Below, one piece after another: positions 38,616 through 49,234 of a DNA stretch of 64,000 nt. The notes beneath the pieces are model-generated. The model saw nothing but the letters and a program-made list of their open reading frames with translations, searched no databases and had not been told where the DNA came from. This DNA is from Sphingobacteriales bacterium (GTDB lineage: Bacteria; Bacteroidota; Bacteroidia; Chitinophagales; UBA2359). Numbering within the stretch: the stretch's first letter is position 1; each line of letters starts with the position of its first letter. Where the stretch lies: assembly GCA_016711295.1 (NCBI GenBank), contig JADJTE010000001.1:496001-560000 (forward strand). The letters are read 5' to 3'. A program made the position numbers and the translations under genes.

Positions 38616-41169
38616 ATGAAAAATCTTAACACGAATATCCACCTGCTTTGGCTATCTTTGTGCTTTGCGCTGGCAATGCCCACTGCATCGGCACAATTGA
38701 CCGTTGAGGGCGGCTTTACAGCCGAACAAATCGTAGAGCAATTAGTCGGTACAGGCGTACAAGTAAGCAACGTCGTCATCAATTGCCCCGACGTAGCCTA
38801 CGGCACGTTCAACGGCGAATTTTCTAATATCGGCATCAATTCCGGTATTATCTTAACATCAGGCGATATAAACGCCGCACCAGGTCCCAACGATAGCGGC
38901 AGCGCAGGCGCAGGCAATGGCGCACCCGGCGACCCTGACCTCGACCCCTTGGTGGGTAGTTGTGGCGGCGGTAGTGCCCCCAGTACCAACGACGCTTGTG
39001 TGCTGGAGTTTGACCTCGTGCCCTACTCTACCACTTTATCATTTAATTACGTTTTCGGTTCAGAAGAATACGAAGAATATATCGACAGTTTTAACGACGT
39101 ATTCGCTTTCTTCATTACCGGCGGCACCGAATACCCCGCAGCTACCAATATTGCCTTAGTGCCCGGCACCAGCATACCTGTATCTATTAATAACGTAAAT
39201 GCAGGAAACCCCGACATACCAGGCGACACCGGCGACAACCCCGAATATTATGTGGGCAACCCCGAAGGCTTTGAAACCACCGTACAATACGACGGCTTTA
39301 CTACCGTACTTACTGCTTTTGCTACCGTTACGCCCTGCGAAACATACCACCTCAAATTGGCAATTGCCGACGCATGTGACGGTGTGTTCGACTCAGGCGT
39401 ATTTTTGAAGCAAACAGCCTTAGCACCAACTATGTCGAAATCGAAGCCTCTGCTGTATCGCTTACAGGTAGCGGATTCACATCTGCCGTTGAGGGTTGCG
39501 TAGACGGCTTATTGACTTTCTCGTCCGATGAACCTTTCGATACCGACTTCCCTATCGAGTTTTCGTTGAGCGGCACTGCCGTACAAGGTGTCGATTATAC
39601 CATACCTACCACCAGCACCGTCATTCCTGCGGGCGAAAGTACTATTACTGTACCTATTACGATGATAGAAGACGGCATCGCCGAAGGCACAGAAACTATT
39701 GATATTACATTTGTATTAGACCTCGCCTGCGGCGTAAATCCCATCGTACAAAATGTAACCCTCAACTTAGAAGACTTAGCACCCGTAACGGTTAATAGCG
39801 ATGTCACTATAACACCCGGTCAAAGCGTACAACTCGAAGCCACAGGCGGAAGTGGTACTTATACTTGGACCCCGCCTCTCGGTTTGAGCAATGCTAACAT
39901 AGCCAATCCCGTAGCTACTCCTATTCAAACTACTACCTATACGGCTACCTCGCAAGTAGGTGCTTGTACCGTATCAGACCAAATGACCATTACGATACAA
40001 TCTTGTGACCCCGCTACTGACCCCAATGCAGGCACCGTAGTATTATCTGAAAATAGAATTTGCGCAAATGGCACAGCCATGGCCATCGCCGAAGGGCTTG
40101 CCCTCAATTCGCCCGAAGACGTACAAGTATTTATATTGCATAATAGCTCCGCCAACGACCTAAGCGCACCCGACTTTGTCTTGTATGCTACTAACAATAC
40201 CGGATTTTTCGACAATGTTGACAGCTATCCCACCAACACTCCCCTCTCATCACCAGCATAGCGGGCGACAACGACGGCACAGGCTTCCCCGACCTCAACG
40301 ACCCTTGTATCAGCATCAGCCCCGCCGAAGAATTAGTATTCTTAGACCCCGTTACAATCTTGGTCGATGAAATGTGCGATTGGAACGCTACCCCCAACGG
40401 CATATTCTATGTAACAGTAGAAGTAACAGGCGGCTTACCTGCCTATGAAGGCGGGTCATACGTCCTCACCGGAGACTTGAACGGCAGCATATTGCCCAAC
40501 GAAAGTTTTACCCAAGCGTTTGACGGTTCGGGTGCTACTCAATTGTATAGCTTATCAGCAACAGATGGCAACAGCTGCAGTGCCACAGCAGGCAATACGT
40601 TTATTTGTTACAAAACCGCTATTGAACTACTGCAATATAGCGGCGAAGTAAAAGAAGCAGGCAACGAATTGACTTGGAAAACTGCCTCCGAAACCGAAAG
40701 CGACTACTTTACCCTGTCGCGTGCTACAGACGGCATCAATTTCCAAAATATAGCTACGCTTAAAGCCGCTGGCAATAGCCTAAATGCCCAAACATATAGC
40801 TACATAGACCGCCAAGCACCCAACGGAACAGCCTACTACCGCCTCACAGAAACAGACCTGAACGGTACAGTTAACAACTTAGGCGTAGTAAGCCTGACAC
40901 GTCACCGCCAAGCAAGTTTGCACATCAATACAATATCGCCCGTGCCTACTACCGACATCGCTAATATTGCCTTTACTGCCGAAAATGGCAGCCAAATAGG
41001 TGTACAACTCTACGACGTGACAGGACGAATCGTAGAAACACGCAACCTGATAGGCAGCGGTAGCCTACAAACATTGTCGCTTGATATGAGCCGCTACACT
41101 TCGGGTATCTACTTCGTCGTACTCAACAACGGAAAAGAAGTAGCCACCGAACGCATAATGAAAAAATAA
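38616..41169 (+). CDS. Surface protein with choice-of-anchor-L domain and T9SS sorting domain (two frameshifts)
   Basis: Signal peptide (LLWLSLCFALAMPTASAQ), then about 250 residues of choice-of-anchor-L domain: SGIILTSGDINAAPGPN, DACVLEFDLVP, SFNYVFGSEEYEEY and YHLKLAIADACDGVFDSGVF. The frame breaks at about 39408, where one missing G restores FLEANSLSTNYVEIEA. A Calx-beta-like segment (TFSSDEPFDTDFPIEFSL, ITFVLDLACGV) and a PKD-like WTPPLGLSN segment follow. A second break near 40248 (a C run) restores TPPLITSIAGDNDG. The end is a type A sorting domain (IGVQLYDVTGRIVETR, YTSGIYFVVLNNGKEV). Likely cell-surface or adhesin-like, carried by T9SS. The joined product is about 850 residues. Confidence 0.82.
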
Positions 41170-41189
41170 AAAAACCTACAAGGCTTGTC

Positions 41190-41232
41190 TTAGCCCCTTA
41201 TAGCCAAAACCAAACTATAAGGGGCTAATTAT
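41190..41232 (+). terminator. Terminator after the choice-of-anchor-L gene
   Basis: A 14-bp perfect stem (ttagccccttatag with ctataaggggctaa, 41190-41203 and 41215-41228), loop ccaaaaccaaa, followed by ttat. Confidence 0.8.
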
Positions 41233-41237
41233 ATAAT

Positions 41238-41346
41238 CTAATGTTCTAACAGAAAAGTTTTTAAGACCATTTTAAAAATGTAAGTAACTGAATATCAAGT
41301 AATTATATTAAAAATTAGTACCTTAATTTTTTTGCCAGAACACTAA
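41238..41346 (+). repeat. MITE-like element, family 3 (copy 1)
   Basis: Ends ctaatgttctaacagaaaa and ttttttgccagaacactaa form an imperfect inverted repeat of about 18 bp. The 109-bp body (gaccattttaaaaatgtaag and aattagtaccttaattttt) matches 56781-56887 in reverse. TA dinucleotides sit at both ends as in IS630/mariner-type elements. No coding frame. Confidence 0.75.
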
Positions 41347-41358
41347 TAACCAAACCCG

Positions 41359-41394
41359 ACTCCGACAAAAGATATACCTTTGGTCGGAGTTTTA
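41359..41394 (+). terminator. Hairpin with T tail just upstream of a lipoprotein gene
   Basis: actccgac (41359-41366) pairs with gtcggagt (41383-41390), followed by tttt. The loop holds TACCTTTG, a perfect -7 box, 27 bp before the ATG at 41409, so this may instead be a promoter or attenuator. Confidence 0.45.
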
Positions 41395-41408
41395 ATCCTT
41401 AATTAGCC

Positions 41409-41867
41409 ATGACCCCCAAAATTTTTGCCCTTCTATTTGCTTGGCTTTTCGTCGTCTCGGTTGCTTTTACTGCTTGCAAAGACGAGGAACCCGATCCTGT
41501 CGAACCCAATATGTCTGCTACAGTGACCACTCCCGTCGTAGGTACAAGCAATTTTACCGCCACCACGGTTGTAGCTACCATACAAGGCTCAACACTGAGC
41601 ATAACGGGCACGGCTGCGGGTAGCAATGTCACCTTATCCTTTGCCGACAATGGCACTACAGGCATACGCAACATAGCGGTGGCGGGACCTGCCTATGCCA
41701 CCTATACAGAGGGCACTAATAGTTTTACAGGTACAACAGGTACTATAGACATAGATACTTGGGATACAACCGCCAAAACTATCACCGGAACCTTTGAATT
41801 TACGGCACAAACCGGCGTAGGTACGACTAAAACCCTCAACGAAGGAAGTTTCGCTGCTTCCTACTAA
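41409..41867 (+). CDS. Small lipoprotein, beta-rich (DUF6252-like)
   Basis: A 152-residue lipoprotein with a lipobox before Cys23 (FTAC) after a hydrophobic leader, and an acidic start of the mature chain (KDEEPDPVEP). The mature part is rich in Thr, Gly and Val in alternating strands, with NSFTGTTGTIDIDTWDTTAKTI and FEFTAQTGVGTTKTLNEGSF. This resembles the DUF6252-type lipoproteins of Bacteroidota, where the pattern 'F.A...G....T.G.F.A' near the end is usual, although I cannot confirm the family. Function unknown. The short codon-regular frame and lipobox make it a credible gene. Confidence 0.7.
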   Translation: MTPKIFALLFAWLFVVSVAFTACKDEEPDPVEPNMSATVTTPVVGTSNFTATTVVATIQGSTLSITGTAAGSNVTLSFADNGTTGIRNIAVAGPAYATYTEGTNSFTGTTGTIDIDTWDTTAKTITGTFEFTAQTGVGTTKTLNEGSFAASY

Positions 41868-41939
41868 CCTACGAATCCCAATTCGTAACTATTGGTTTGA
41901 TTTTTAAGTTTCGGTAACAAATTTTGGTCAATGCTGCTT

Positions 41940-42170
41940 TGTAGCAAGGGCGCGAGCAAGATGTTCAGGTTAATTTTTTACTCAAAATTAGAAATCACTA
42001 ATAGAAAGAGCGTTTTCTAAGCCCTTTCGGGGCGATATGCCAATAGAAAATAAAGATGGTATAGCAACAAAAGCCCCGTAGGGGTGATATCCTAATGGTC
42101 TGCGCTATAAATTGTAGCAAGGGCGCGAGCAAGATGTTCAGGTTAATTTTTTACTCAAAATTAGAAATCA
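41940..42170. repeat. 58-bp direct repeat pair with hairpin repeats between
   Basis: The segments 41940-41997 and 42113-42170 are identical by eye (tgtagcaagggcgcgagc ... ttagaaatca). Between them lie gccctttcggggcgatat (42021-42038) and gccccgtaggggtgatat (42073-42090), two small hairpins of related type. The 41868-42236 gap has no gene. Confidence 0.65.
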
Positions 42171-42236
42171 TACCTCTACGATTGTGCATTGCGCAAGATG
42201 GAGCAATTAGACTTAATTGTCATTGTTCGGAGGTAT

Positions 42237-42839
42237 TCATACGCCTATTTTTTCGTGCAATTGCTGTTTAATGCCGCCAAACCATTCGTCGCGCAAAATA
42301 CTCAGTACGATACTGCTGCGGCGGCCACCGTCAGATTTTAATCGGTCGTGGCGCAAAATGCCTTCGGGTGTGCAACCGATACTTTTCATAGCGGCAATGC
42401 TGCGGGCATTGTTGGCATCGGCTCTAAATCCGACGCGCTCCATGCCCAATTGCTCGAACGCAAACGACAGCAATAGCCATTTGCAATGCTTATTCAGACC
42501 TGTGCCCCTAAAAGCCGCTGCATACCATGTATAGCCTATTTCTAAGGTTTGCTGGTCAAGCACCATGTCGTAATATCGCGTGCTGCCTGCATATTGTTCG
42601 GTCTGCTTGTCGAACACCACAAACGGATACTCGCGCTGCGCTTGGCGAGCGGCTAAGGCAGTGGTTATATATTGCTGCATACCCTCGCTGCCTGCTGCTG
42701 ATACCAAAGAATAGTGCCAAATATCGGGTTGTTGCAGGGCGTAGGGCAATAGCTGCTCGTAATGGCCTAACGAAAGCGGGATAAGCCGCACGCAATTGGT
42801 CTCTAATACGTAATCGTGGTCAAAATTGAAAGGAGACAT
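42237..42839 (-). CDS. GNAT-family N-acetyltransferase (RimJ/RimL-like)
   Basis: The start at 42839 gives SPFNFDHDYVLETNCVRLIPL, the usual RimJ/RimL opening. An earlier in-frame ATG at 42935 adds a leader with no homology. The chain has PFVVFDKQTEQYAGSTRYYD, EIGYTWYAAAFRGTGLNKHCK (the acetyl-CoA pyrophosphate-binding loop RGTGLN) and LGMERVGFRADANNARSIAAMKSIG with the typical N.rS..a..k.GF-like tail. Family members acetylate ribosomal protein N-termini or small amines; the substrate here is unknown. It stands alone, transcribed towards the 58-bp repeat region. Confidence 0.9.
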   Translation of the reverse strand: MSPFNFDHDYVLETNCVRLIPLSLGHYEQLLPYALQQPDIWHYSLVSAAGSEGMQQYITTALAARQAQREYPFVVFDKQTEQYAGSTRYYDMVLDQQTLEIGYTWYAAAFRGTGLNKHCKWLLLSFAFEQLGMERVGFRADANNARSIAAMKSIGCTPEGILRHDRLKSDGGRRSSIVLSILRDEWFGGIKQQLHEKIGV

Positions 42840-43110
42840 AAGGTCTAACGGGGCTAAATGCGAGGCAATCAAATCGTACAAAATAAGTGGGGCTATTGTT
42901 CCGCCACAAAGGTACGGAATAAGTAGCATAGCCATAGCAACGATGGGTTAAATAATAGCAAAGCCCTATTTTGGCGCGAAATAGAACAAACAATACCTTG
43001 CTTTGTTATCTTTGTAGCGTCCCGTCCTTATTTTTAGCGGTTTTGCACTGCAATAATTGGTGGCAACCCATAAAAAACTACTATCCTTTTCCTTATTCAC
43101 CACTTTTTAT

Positions 43111-44286
43111 ATGCGCTCTCGCATCAATTGCCATTATTTTATCGCGCCCTTTCTTGTTATATGCACCTTGCTTGGGTTGCTATCGGGCTGCGAAGCCCGC
43201 ACCGAAGGAATTCTTGCCGACCGCTTAGAGGTCGAAACCTTAGTGAATCCCGCTGTTGCCAACCTCACCACAGGCACTGAAGTACGCGCTTGGCTCATTG
43301 GCGACAGTGCAGTCATCGGTTTTGGTGGCGATTATGCGTTTTATACGCCTAACGATTTTGATTCGCTATTTGCTGTATCAGACAACGCCGAATTAAAAAC
43401 AGGAAAATTATTGTTCAATGATTTTGAGAATTTAGTTATTCAGACCAGCACACCCAGCAACGACCTCGTTATAGAGCAAGCCAGCAACTATGGTAGCGAA
43501 TATAGCCTTAAAGTGAGCAAAGATAATTTTGAGGAGCGCGACGAGGGCGGCATCAATATACAAGGGACGCACCAATTCGAAGCCGCCGCCTTTGCGGGTA
43601 TTGATGTGGGTTGGGTATTTAGTAACTATACGGCTATATCGGGACAAGAAATATTTGATAACGGAATAAAAGTATATAGTGTTATCAAAAATGGTTTTAC
43701 GGGACTTACCGAAATAAGCCTTATCTCCGAACTATCAGCCGAATACGTGCCTGTCGAAGCGGCATTTTTCAACGCCTTGTCGGGTTGGTTGCTGACCCGA
43801 AAAGGCAATCAAAATTATCTATTCATCACCGGCGACGGCGGCTATTCGTGGCAAGGTCCCTACGACGTGGGCAATGCAAACGGCGAACTAATGACTCAAA
43901 TTGCCAACTACGACCCACAAAACCTATACCTATACAGCCCCAACCATACCGCTATTTACGCCTCGCACGATGGCGGCATCACTTGGCTACGCACCGAACC
44001 TACCTTAGCCAACCTATCACACCAAGGCGTTACAGACCTCTATGTGGTGAGTGCGCAAGTAGCATATACCGTCCTGAGCAGTACTCAAGATGATATTGCC
44101 TTGATAGGTAGCGTGTTCAGAACGAACAACGGCGGTGCATCGTGGGAAAAAGCCAATGCTAAACCATTATATGCCGAATATATCGACTGCCTGAACGAAG
44201 AAACCTGTATCGCCACATCGCGCAATGTCGTGCAGATATCGCGCGACGGCGGCATTACTTGGAAAGTATTGGTCTATCCCTTGTAA
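43111..44286 (+). CDS. Lipoprotein with Asp-box (BNR/sortilin-like) beta-propeller repeats
   Basis: The start at 43111 gives a lipobox before Cys27 (LLSGC); the earlier in-frame ATG at 43057 adds only a leader. The body has at least four Asp-box-like units: TGDGGYSW, SHDGGITW, TNNGGASW and SRDGGITW, each followed by a strand, as in sortilin/BNR or YCF48-like propellers. The N-terminal 190 residues show a less regular beta pattern. The anchored, propeller-bearing form suggests a surface-exposed binding protein. Catalytic residues are not evident. A TATCTTTG box at 43007-43014 lies upstream but no good -33 was found. Confidence 0.8.
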   Translation: MRSRINCHYFIAPFLVICTLLGLLSGCEARTEGILADRLEVETLVNPAVANLTTGTEVRAWLIGDSAVIGFGGDYAFYTPNDFDSLFAVSDNAELKTGKLLFNDFENLVIQTSTPSNDLVIEQASNYGSEYSLKVSKDNFEERDEGGINIQGTHQFEAAAFAGIDVGWVFSNYTAISGQEIFDNGIKVYSVIKNGFTGLTEISLISELSAEYVPVEAAFFNALSGWLLTRKGNQNYLFITGDGGYSWQGPYDVGNANGELMTQIANYDPQNLYLYSPNHTAIYASHDGGITWLRTEPTLANLSHQGVTDLYVVSAQVAYTVLSSTQDDIALIGSVFRTNNGGASWEKANAKPLYAEYIDCLNEETCIATSRNVVQISRDGGITWKVLVYPL

Positions 44287-44365
44287 AAAAGGGGAGATTG
44301 CTCGTTTTGTTCGTAATTATTTAGGCTAATGGGGCATTTTAGCAAAAGCAAAATTCAGGCTTGAC

Positions 44366-44394
44366 TTCTTTTTGTCTTGATACAAAAAAAAGAA
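44366..44394. repeat. A/T-rich hairpin downstream of the propeller gene
   Basis: ttctttttgtcttgatac followed by aaaaaaaagaa can form a stem; similar 'CTTTTTGTCTTGATACAAAAAG' hairpins are frequent in Bacteroidota. It may be a terminator. A lone ctaatgttctaac at about 44441 looks like one end of family 3. Confidence 0.4.
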
Positions 44395-44471
44395 AAACAG
44401 CACTACAAAGCAACAATAGACGAGCGAGCGACAAAACCACCTAATGTTCTAACGATAATTGCGCTCCAAAA

Positions 44472-47445
44472 TCAATACCTTATTGTACTAACACCAATAG
44501 AACTGCTATTGGGCTGCAATAAATTGAAATCGGCTACCGTAACACTGCCGTTCAATTGGCAATCGGCGTCGTTATAAACATTAATGAGGGATATTTGCGT
44601 AGCATAATAATTGTAATCGGCTACGGTGATGATACCATCAGCATTCATGTCGGCGGCTTTGAGTGCGTAGGTGCTGCTGCCCATATTTTTGAGCTGTATG
44701 TTTCCGTCTTCGACATTAGCAACTATGCGCAAGTCGTAGGCCGTGGCATTGGGCAGTGTCATACTTTGGCTGCTCAGTACCGCTAAATGATTGCGGGTTT
44801 TGAGCGATAAACGGTAAGTATCGCCCGCCGTCAAGCCCGTTACTTGTATTTCATTAGTGGCAGCACCGGGGTCTTTGATAGTTCCGTTGGCGAGTAGTAG
44901 GGCGGCTTTTTGTGCTACGATGTCGTAGGGCGCGTTGGGTTGGCGCACCTCTACCAATACCCAATCTACTGCATTAGTGGGCAGGTTAGTGCTTTGTTCT
45001 GTGCCGTTATACCACCAAGGGGCGCGATTAAATGGTTGGTTGGCAGGCAGCAAATTATTGTTGCGCAGCGTAGTATTCATAGTGCCGCCGCTATAACAAC
45101 CCTCCAAAGCCGCGCTCATCTTGACGGCTACGGGTGGAGTACTTATCACAAATTCCCATACGCCGCGCCCGTCGCAACCAAAACGCACTTTGTGGCTGTC
45201 GGGCAAATACGCTACATCGCGATAGATATGGAGTGGGGTGTATTGCCCACCGATATTATACCATTCGCCTGCGGCTGCGACGTACACATTAAGGTCCTAC
45301 GTCAGTAGCAGCAAACAAAAGGCTTTCATCTTCGTTGGCAACTATATCGCTCACCAGCGTATTGGGCAATCCGTTGTTCATGGGCATAAAAGCAATGCCA
45401 TTGTCGTTAGATACATATACGGGGGCATTAGAATAACCACTTCCTGCAATATATACTCTGCCCAACTGCTCGGCAGAAGCCAGTATTGCCGACCCAAACA
45501 AGTAAAATGCCTCTGGCCCATCGAAAGCAGCGGTTTGCGTCCAATTATTGCCGCCGTTGATGGAGTAGAAAAACTTGCCCGTTCCCGTCATTACGTAGCG
45601 ATATTGTGGGTTCAGAGGTGATATAGCCATCGCCGAAATGCTATTGCCCAAATAGCCATCGCCGCCAAAGTCGTAGGGCAATTGGGTATGTGTGATATTG
45701 CCTCCGCCATTATAGCTTAGCTCCATGATATGGGCACCGCTGGTGCCGCCACCGCCCACATATACCTTGTCGGCTTGGGTGGGGTGTGCCAAGAGTGGCG
45801 GGATCCAGAGGTATTCGCTGCCTACAAAATCCCAAGAGTGCCAAGTAAAATTGGGGTCGGTGTCGGCATTGGGTGCAAAAAAGGCAAAACCTGGATACAC
45901 TGCCCATAAATCAGCACCACCGTTACCAGATACGGGGTGATGATAATCGCCCGCGATAACTTGGGTAAAACTCGTCAAATCGTCGTTGGCAGTATAGGTG
46001 CGCTGAAATCCTTGGTCTTGCGTACCTGCGTATAGGATATTGTTTTGGGTGGCATGGCTATAAAAGCCGTAAATCTGGCTGTTGCGCAAACCCGCTAATG
46101 ATATATTTTGTACAGTCGTCAGATTATTATCAGATATATACAACCCGCCGTCTGTACCTATCAGGTTAAATTCGGTGCCGTTGCTGCGCATATAAGTAGC
46201 AATGCTTGGTATGTCGGCGTGTAGTTTGGCAGATGGATTATCATAATATTCGCCCCAGTCGTTTACGTTGGTAAAAAACGATGCACCGTCGCTACTGCGT
46301 TGGGCATTTACCTGACCGACATAGACGCGGTCGGTATTGCTTTTGCCGCAAACCAGCGAGTTGAGGTCGAACAAATTGCCCGATATGCTATTGCGAGCCG
46401 TCCAAGCACCCGATTGGCGGCGATAAATGTCGGTAGTACTTCCGTCGGAGTAAGCGGCATATAGAACGGTGTTGGTTCCATTTTCCGCACCTGTCAATAC
46501 AATATTCTCGCGGTTATTGGCTACGCTGACCGTGGCATGTAGGTCGGGCAAACCTGTTGCGGGATTGATGATATAAATTTTGTTGCGGTTGAGTAGCCAA
46601 ACCACCCCCGACCCGCCATCTTCTTGTGTCCATAGGGCAAACTGCATAGCACTGCCGTCTATATCTGTGCGCCAAGTTTGCATCGGGGTAAAGTTCTCAC
46701 CTTTATCTGTTGAGCGGTATAGGCGTGTTACGGGTCCCCAATCGTCAAAGTCCCAAGTATCGCCTATCAAGTAGATGGTTCGGTTGGCATCGTTGGCAAC
46801 CACCATTCTGCCCACGACACCATAGTTTTCTATGTCTTCCAAACCGTTATTTTGTTGCCAAGTAAGTCCGTTGTCGTCGCTGCGATAAACGCCGCCCGTT
46901 GTGCCGTATTCAAACGAGCATACCAATAGGCGTGTGCCACCGCTATTGTTGGGTATTAGGTGAAGGCTGCGTATTTTGCTGATGCGAAAATGGTCGTTCA
47001 GCACCTCCCAATTGCTACCGTCTAAGGTCGACCGCCAGATGCTCCCCGATATAGAAGCAGCATAGACCATATTGCTTGTTGGGTCGTAGTCGGTAGCTAC
47101 AATGCGCCCTGCAATGTTGTTACTGCCTATTTCGCGCCAATAGCCCGTTAGGTTGCCATTGGCAAAGGTCTCCCACGCATAACCCGAACGCAAAGCAGGG
47201 ACAGGTAGGTGTTGGTGGCTGCGCATCAATTGTAGGCGTGTTTGGTGGTCTATGTCGCGCCAACTGATGCCTGGCGCGGCGCGGTGCATCTGTTCTATAT
47301 ATTGCGCATAGCCGTTATTGGTTGGTTCGTCGCCCTCGGTGCCGCTGCCACTTTCACGCAGGTGAGTTATGGCGCGAATGAGCCCGCCATAAACACTCAA
47401 ACCAAGAGTGGACAAAATCAGGATACAAATAGATATTTTTTTCAT
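44472..47445 (-). CDS. Large secreted propeller protein with shared C-terminal dockerin-like module (one frameshift)
   Basis: ATG 47445 (KKISICILILSTLGLSVYG signal) is preferred over the in-frame TTG 47457. About residues 30-720 contain sortilin-like propeller units such as YRSDDNGLTWQQNN, RSTDKGENFT, YSINGGNNWTQTA and VSNDNGIAFMPMN. At about 45290 the frame ends with DVGP and a stop, but removing one T from ccttaatg restores DVGPNVYVAAAGEWYN and the rest. The last 200 residues (about 44472-45130) form a module also seen in the protease at 25.3-27.9 kb: RAPWWYNGTEQ, VDWVLVEV, RLSLKTRNHLAVLS and two Asp-rich repeats (DMNADGIITVADYN, DCQLNGSVTVADFN), ending IGVSTIRY. The module may act in calcium binding or export. 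Confidence 0.8.
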
Positions 47446-47716
47446 TAAAAAGGACAAAACAGTAGCGTAGCGTCAGTAAAAAAATAGGATTTGAAAGCAA
47501 AAGCTATTTGCCATCTTTTCAATTCTTGCACAAATGTAACAATTATTTTTACTTCGTTATGCTTTGATTATCAAAAAATTATCTAAAATATTATAATTTT
47601 TTATCATTTATTCGAATAGTTTCGTCACTCGGTTATTCATTAGACTTCTTGCGAAAGTAAAAAATCAAAGATTTAGCCTTACATTTGGGAAATGCAGAAA
47701 TTACCTTAATCGTTTC

Positions 47717-47848
47717 GTAACTATTTAGGGTATGGGGTTTTGGGTATGGGGTTTTGGGCAATCCCCATCTAATAATGCCCGAAATCATAGCATATTCGAT
47801 TAGAAATAGCTATTCTTGGGGGCTGTCCCTATAAGGCTAAATAGTTAC
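47717..47848 (+). repeat. MITE-like element, family 1, longest copy with perfect target duplication
   Basis: Starts gtaactatttagggtatggg and ends ataaggctaaatagttac, 132 bp. It is flanked by identical octamers atcgtttc (47709-47716 and 47849-47856), a perfect 8-bp target-site duplication. The interior carries the conserved attcgattagaaatagctat. No coding frame. Confidence 0.93.
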
Positions 47849-47861
47849 ATCGTTTCTTAAA

Positions 47862-47930
47862 ATGCCGTAGGCATGTTATATTGGTAGTAGCATCAGGCAG
47901 ATACGATTCTTAGAATGCCGTAGGTATGGC
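47862..47930. repeat. Pair of small hairpin repeats (atgccgtaggcat type)
   Basis: atgccgtaggcat (47862-47874) and atgccgtaggtat (47915-47927) are short palindromes related to gccccgtagggg near 42073. The next 200 bp show nothing further up to the element at 48187. Confidence 0.5.
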
Positions 47931-48186
47931 ATCTAACAGTAGGCTTGTATTTTGTGCCGATGTTTCTTTGCTACCAACGTTTTATCCATAGCGGGATTGA
48001 GAAGTCATTTTTATGCCATATTACGGGAGGGGGATTTTTATATCTGTTTTTGCCCTACCTTTGCCCCATACCAAGCGCGTTTGTAAGAACATAAGCGAGT
48101 TTTTGGGGTGCGCAACTAAGATTTGCTTTTTGTTACCCAAACTACGCCGCGCCGATGCAGCAGGCACTTAGAAGCGTTTGGTGCTT

Positions 48187-48299
48187 GTAACTATTTAGGG
48201 TATAGGGTTTTGGGTATGGGGTAATGAGCAATACTTATCTAATAATGCCTGACATCGCTGCATATTCGATTAGTTCCCCCGACAAGGCTAAATAGTTAT
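48187..48299 (+). repeat. MITE-like element, family 1, copy near the lipoprotein gene
   Basis: Starts gtaactatttagggtatagg and ends ggctaaatagttat (one end base changed), 113 bp. The flanks tggtgctt (48179-48186) and tagtgctt (48300-48307) agree at 7 of 8. It ends 32 bp before the ATG at 48331. Confidence 0.9.
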
Positions 48300-48330
48300 T
48301 AGTGCTTAACCTTTAAAATTTTCACATTTT

Positions 48331-48957
48331 ATGAAACCCAAGTATCTTATTATTCCAAGCATCATAGGCATGTTTGCCATTATGCTGCTTTCATTTACTT
48401 GTAGCCGCCATATCGCAAAAAATGCGAGCAAAAGTAGTACTTGTAGCTTCCTTTTGTCTAAAACCAAACAAGGCGATTTAGCCCTTATTCCGATTGGCAA
48501 CTGCGCTAATAACAATGCCTACGTATTGCAAATGAAACAAATCCCTGCGGATTTTAAAAATGCTATCTTTGAAAACGTGCAAGCGCAATACGATAATAAT
48601 TCGGTCAGGCTTTTCAATAGTAACGGCAATCTCTGCTCTTTTACTATCGAACAAAAAACAGGTACCAGCGAAAATGTATATGGCGGTTATGGGTTGGCAG
48701 AATTACGCGGTGCTAAATTAAACAGCGACTTAGATTTAGCCTCTCTTGCCAACATTGAGGTTTCACTTCCTGGCGTATGCTCTTGCAGCCCCAATGGTAC
48801 AGCAAGCACTTGTTCGTCTGGGGGCGAAGGTGCTACCGAATGTGGCATTTCGGGCGGCATAGTCTCTGCTGGATGGGGCTGCTCTGTTTCGTGTGGTAGT
48901 AATTACTATGCGTGTTGCAATAATTTTTTGCAGCAACCCGTTATATTTCTCTATTAG
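48331..48957 (+). CDS. Lipoprotein with Cys-rich C-terminal module
   Basis: A 208-residue protein with a lipobox-like start (FAIMLLSFTC, Cys24). The central part (about 45-150) is a mixed domain with NAYVLQMKQIPADFKNAIF and NSVRLFNSNGNLCSFTIE. The C-terminal 55 residues are Cys- and Gly-rich: CSCSPNGTASTCSSGGEGATEC, then GGIVSAGWGCSVSCGSNYYACC. This module resembles Cys-rich tails on short Bacteroidota surface proteins of unknown role, with the 'GGxGAT.C....GCSV.C...YYACC' spacing. Function unknown. The element at 48187-48299 ends just before the start, so it may affect expression. Confidence 0.7.
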   Translation: MKPKYLIIPSIIGMFAIMLLSFTCSRHIAKNASKSSTCSFLLSKTKQGDLALIPIGNCANNNAYVLQMKQIPADFKNAIFENVQAQYDNNSVRLFNSNGNLCSFTIEQKTGTSENVYGGYGLAELRGAKLNSDLDLASLANIEVSLPGVCSCSPNGTASTCSSGGEGATECGISGGIVSAGWGCSVSCGSNYYACCNNFLQQPVIFLY

Positions 48958-49234
48958 GCTTGGATAGTTTAAAGCCCAGCAGTGATAAATGCGCTTTCGG
49001 AGGTAAGCACTCGGAAATTAAAGATATTTTCGGTCGCAAGCACATGCGCATCATTCCTCTATTTAGGACTTGGAACTTGGCTATACCTGCCTAATAAGTA
49101 TCGCAACAACACGAACATCGGGAACCCTTGATGCTCTCTGTCCATCCTACAAGGTTTCGCCTTTTGGGGTTTGGGCAGGGTTGGGGCAGCCCATTCACTC
49201 AAACCACCTTTCAAATGCTTTGAAGTTCTTTCCA
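48958..49234. other. Intergenic stretch with no identified gene
   Basis: No homologous frame, hairpin array or promoter of note was found between the Cys-rich lipoprotein and the terminator at 49235. Confidence 0.5.

Noticed and set aside
41940..42170. CRISPR array
   Set aside because: Only two 58-bp repeats with 115 bp between them and no cas genes in the window.
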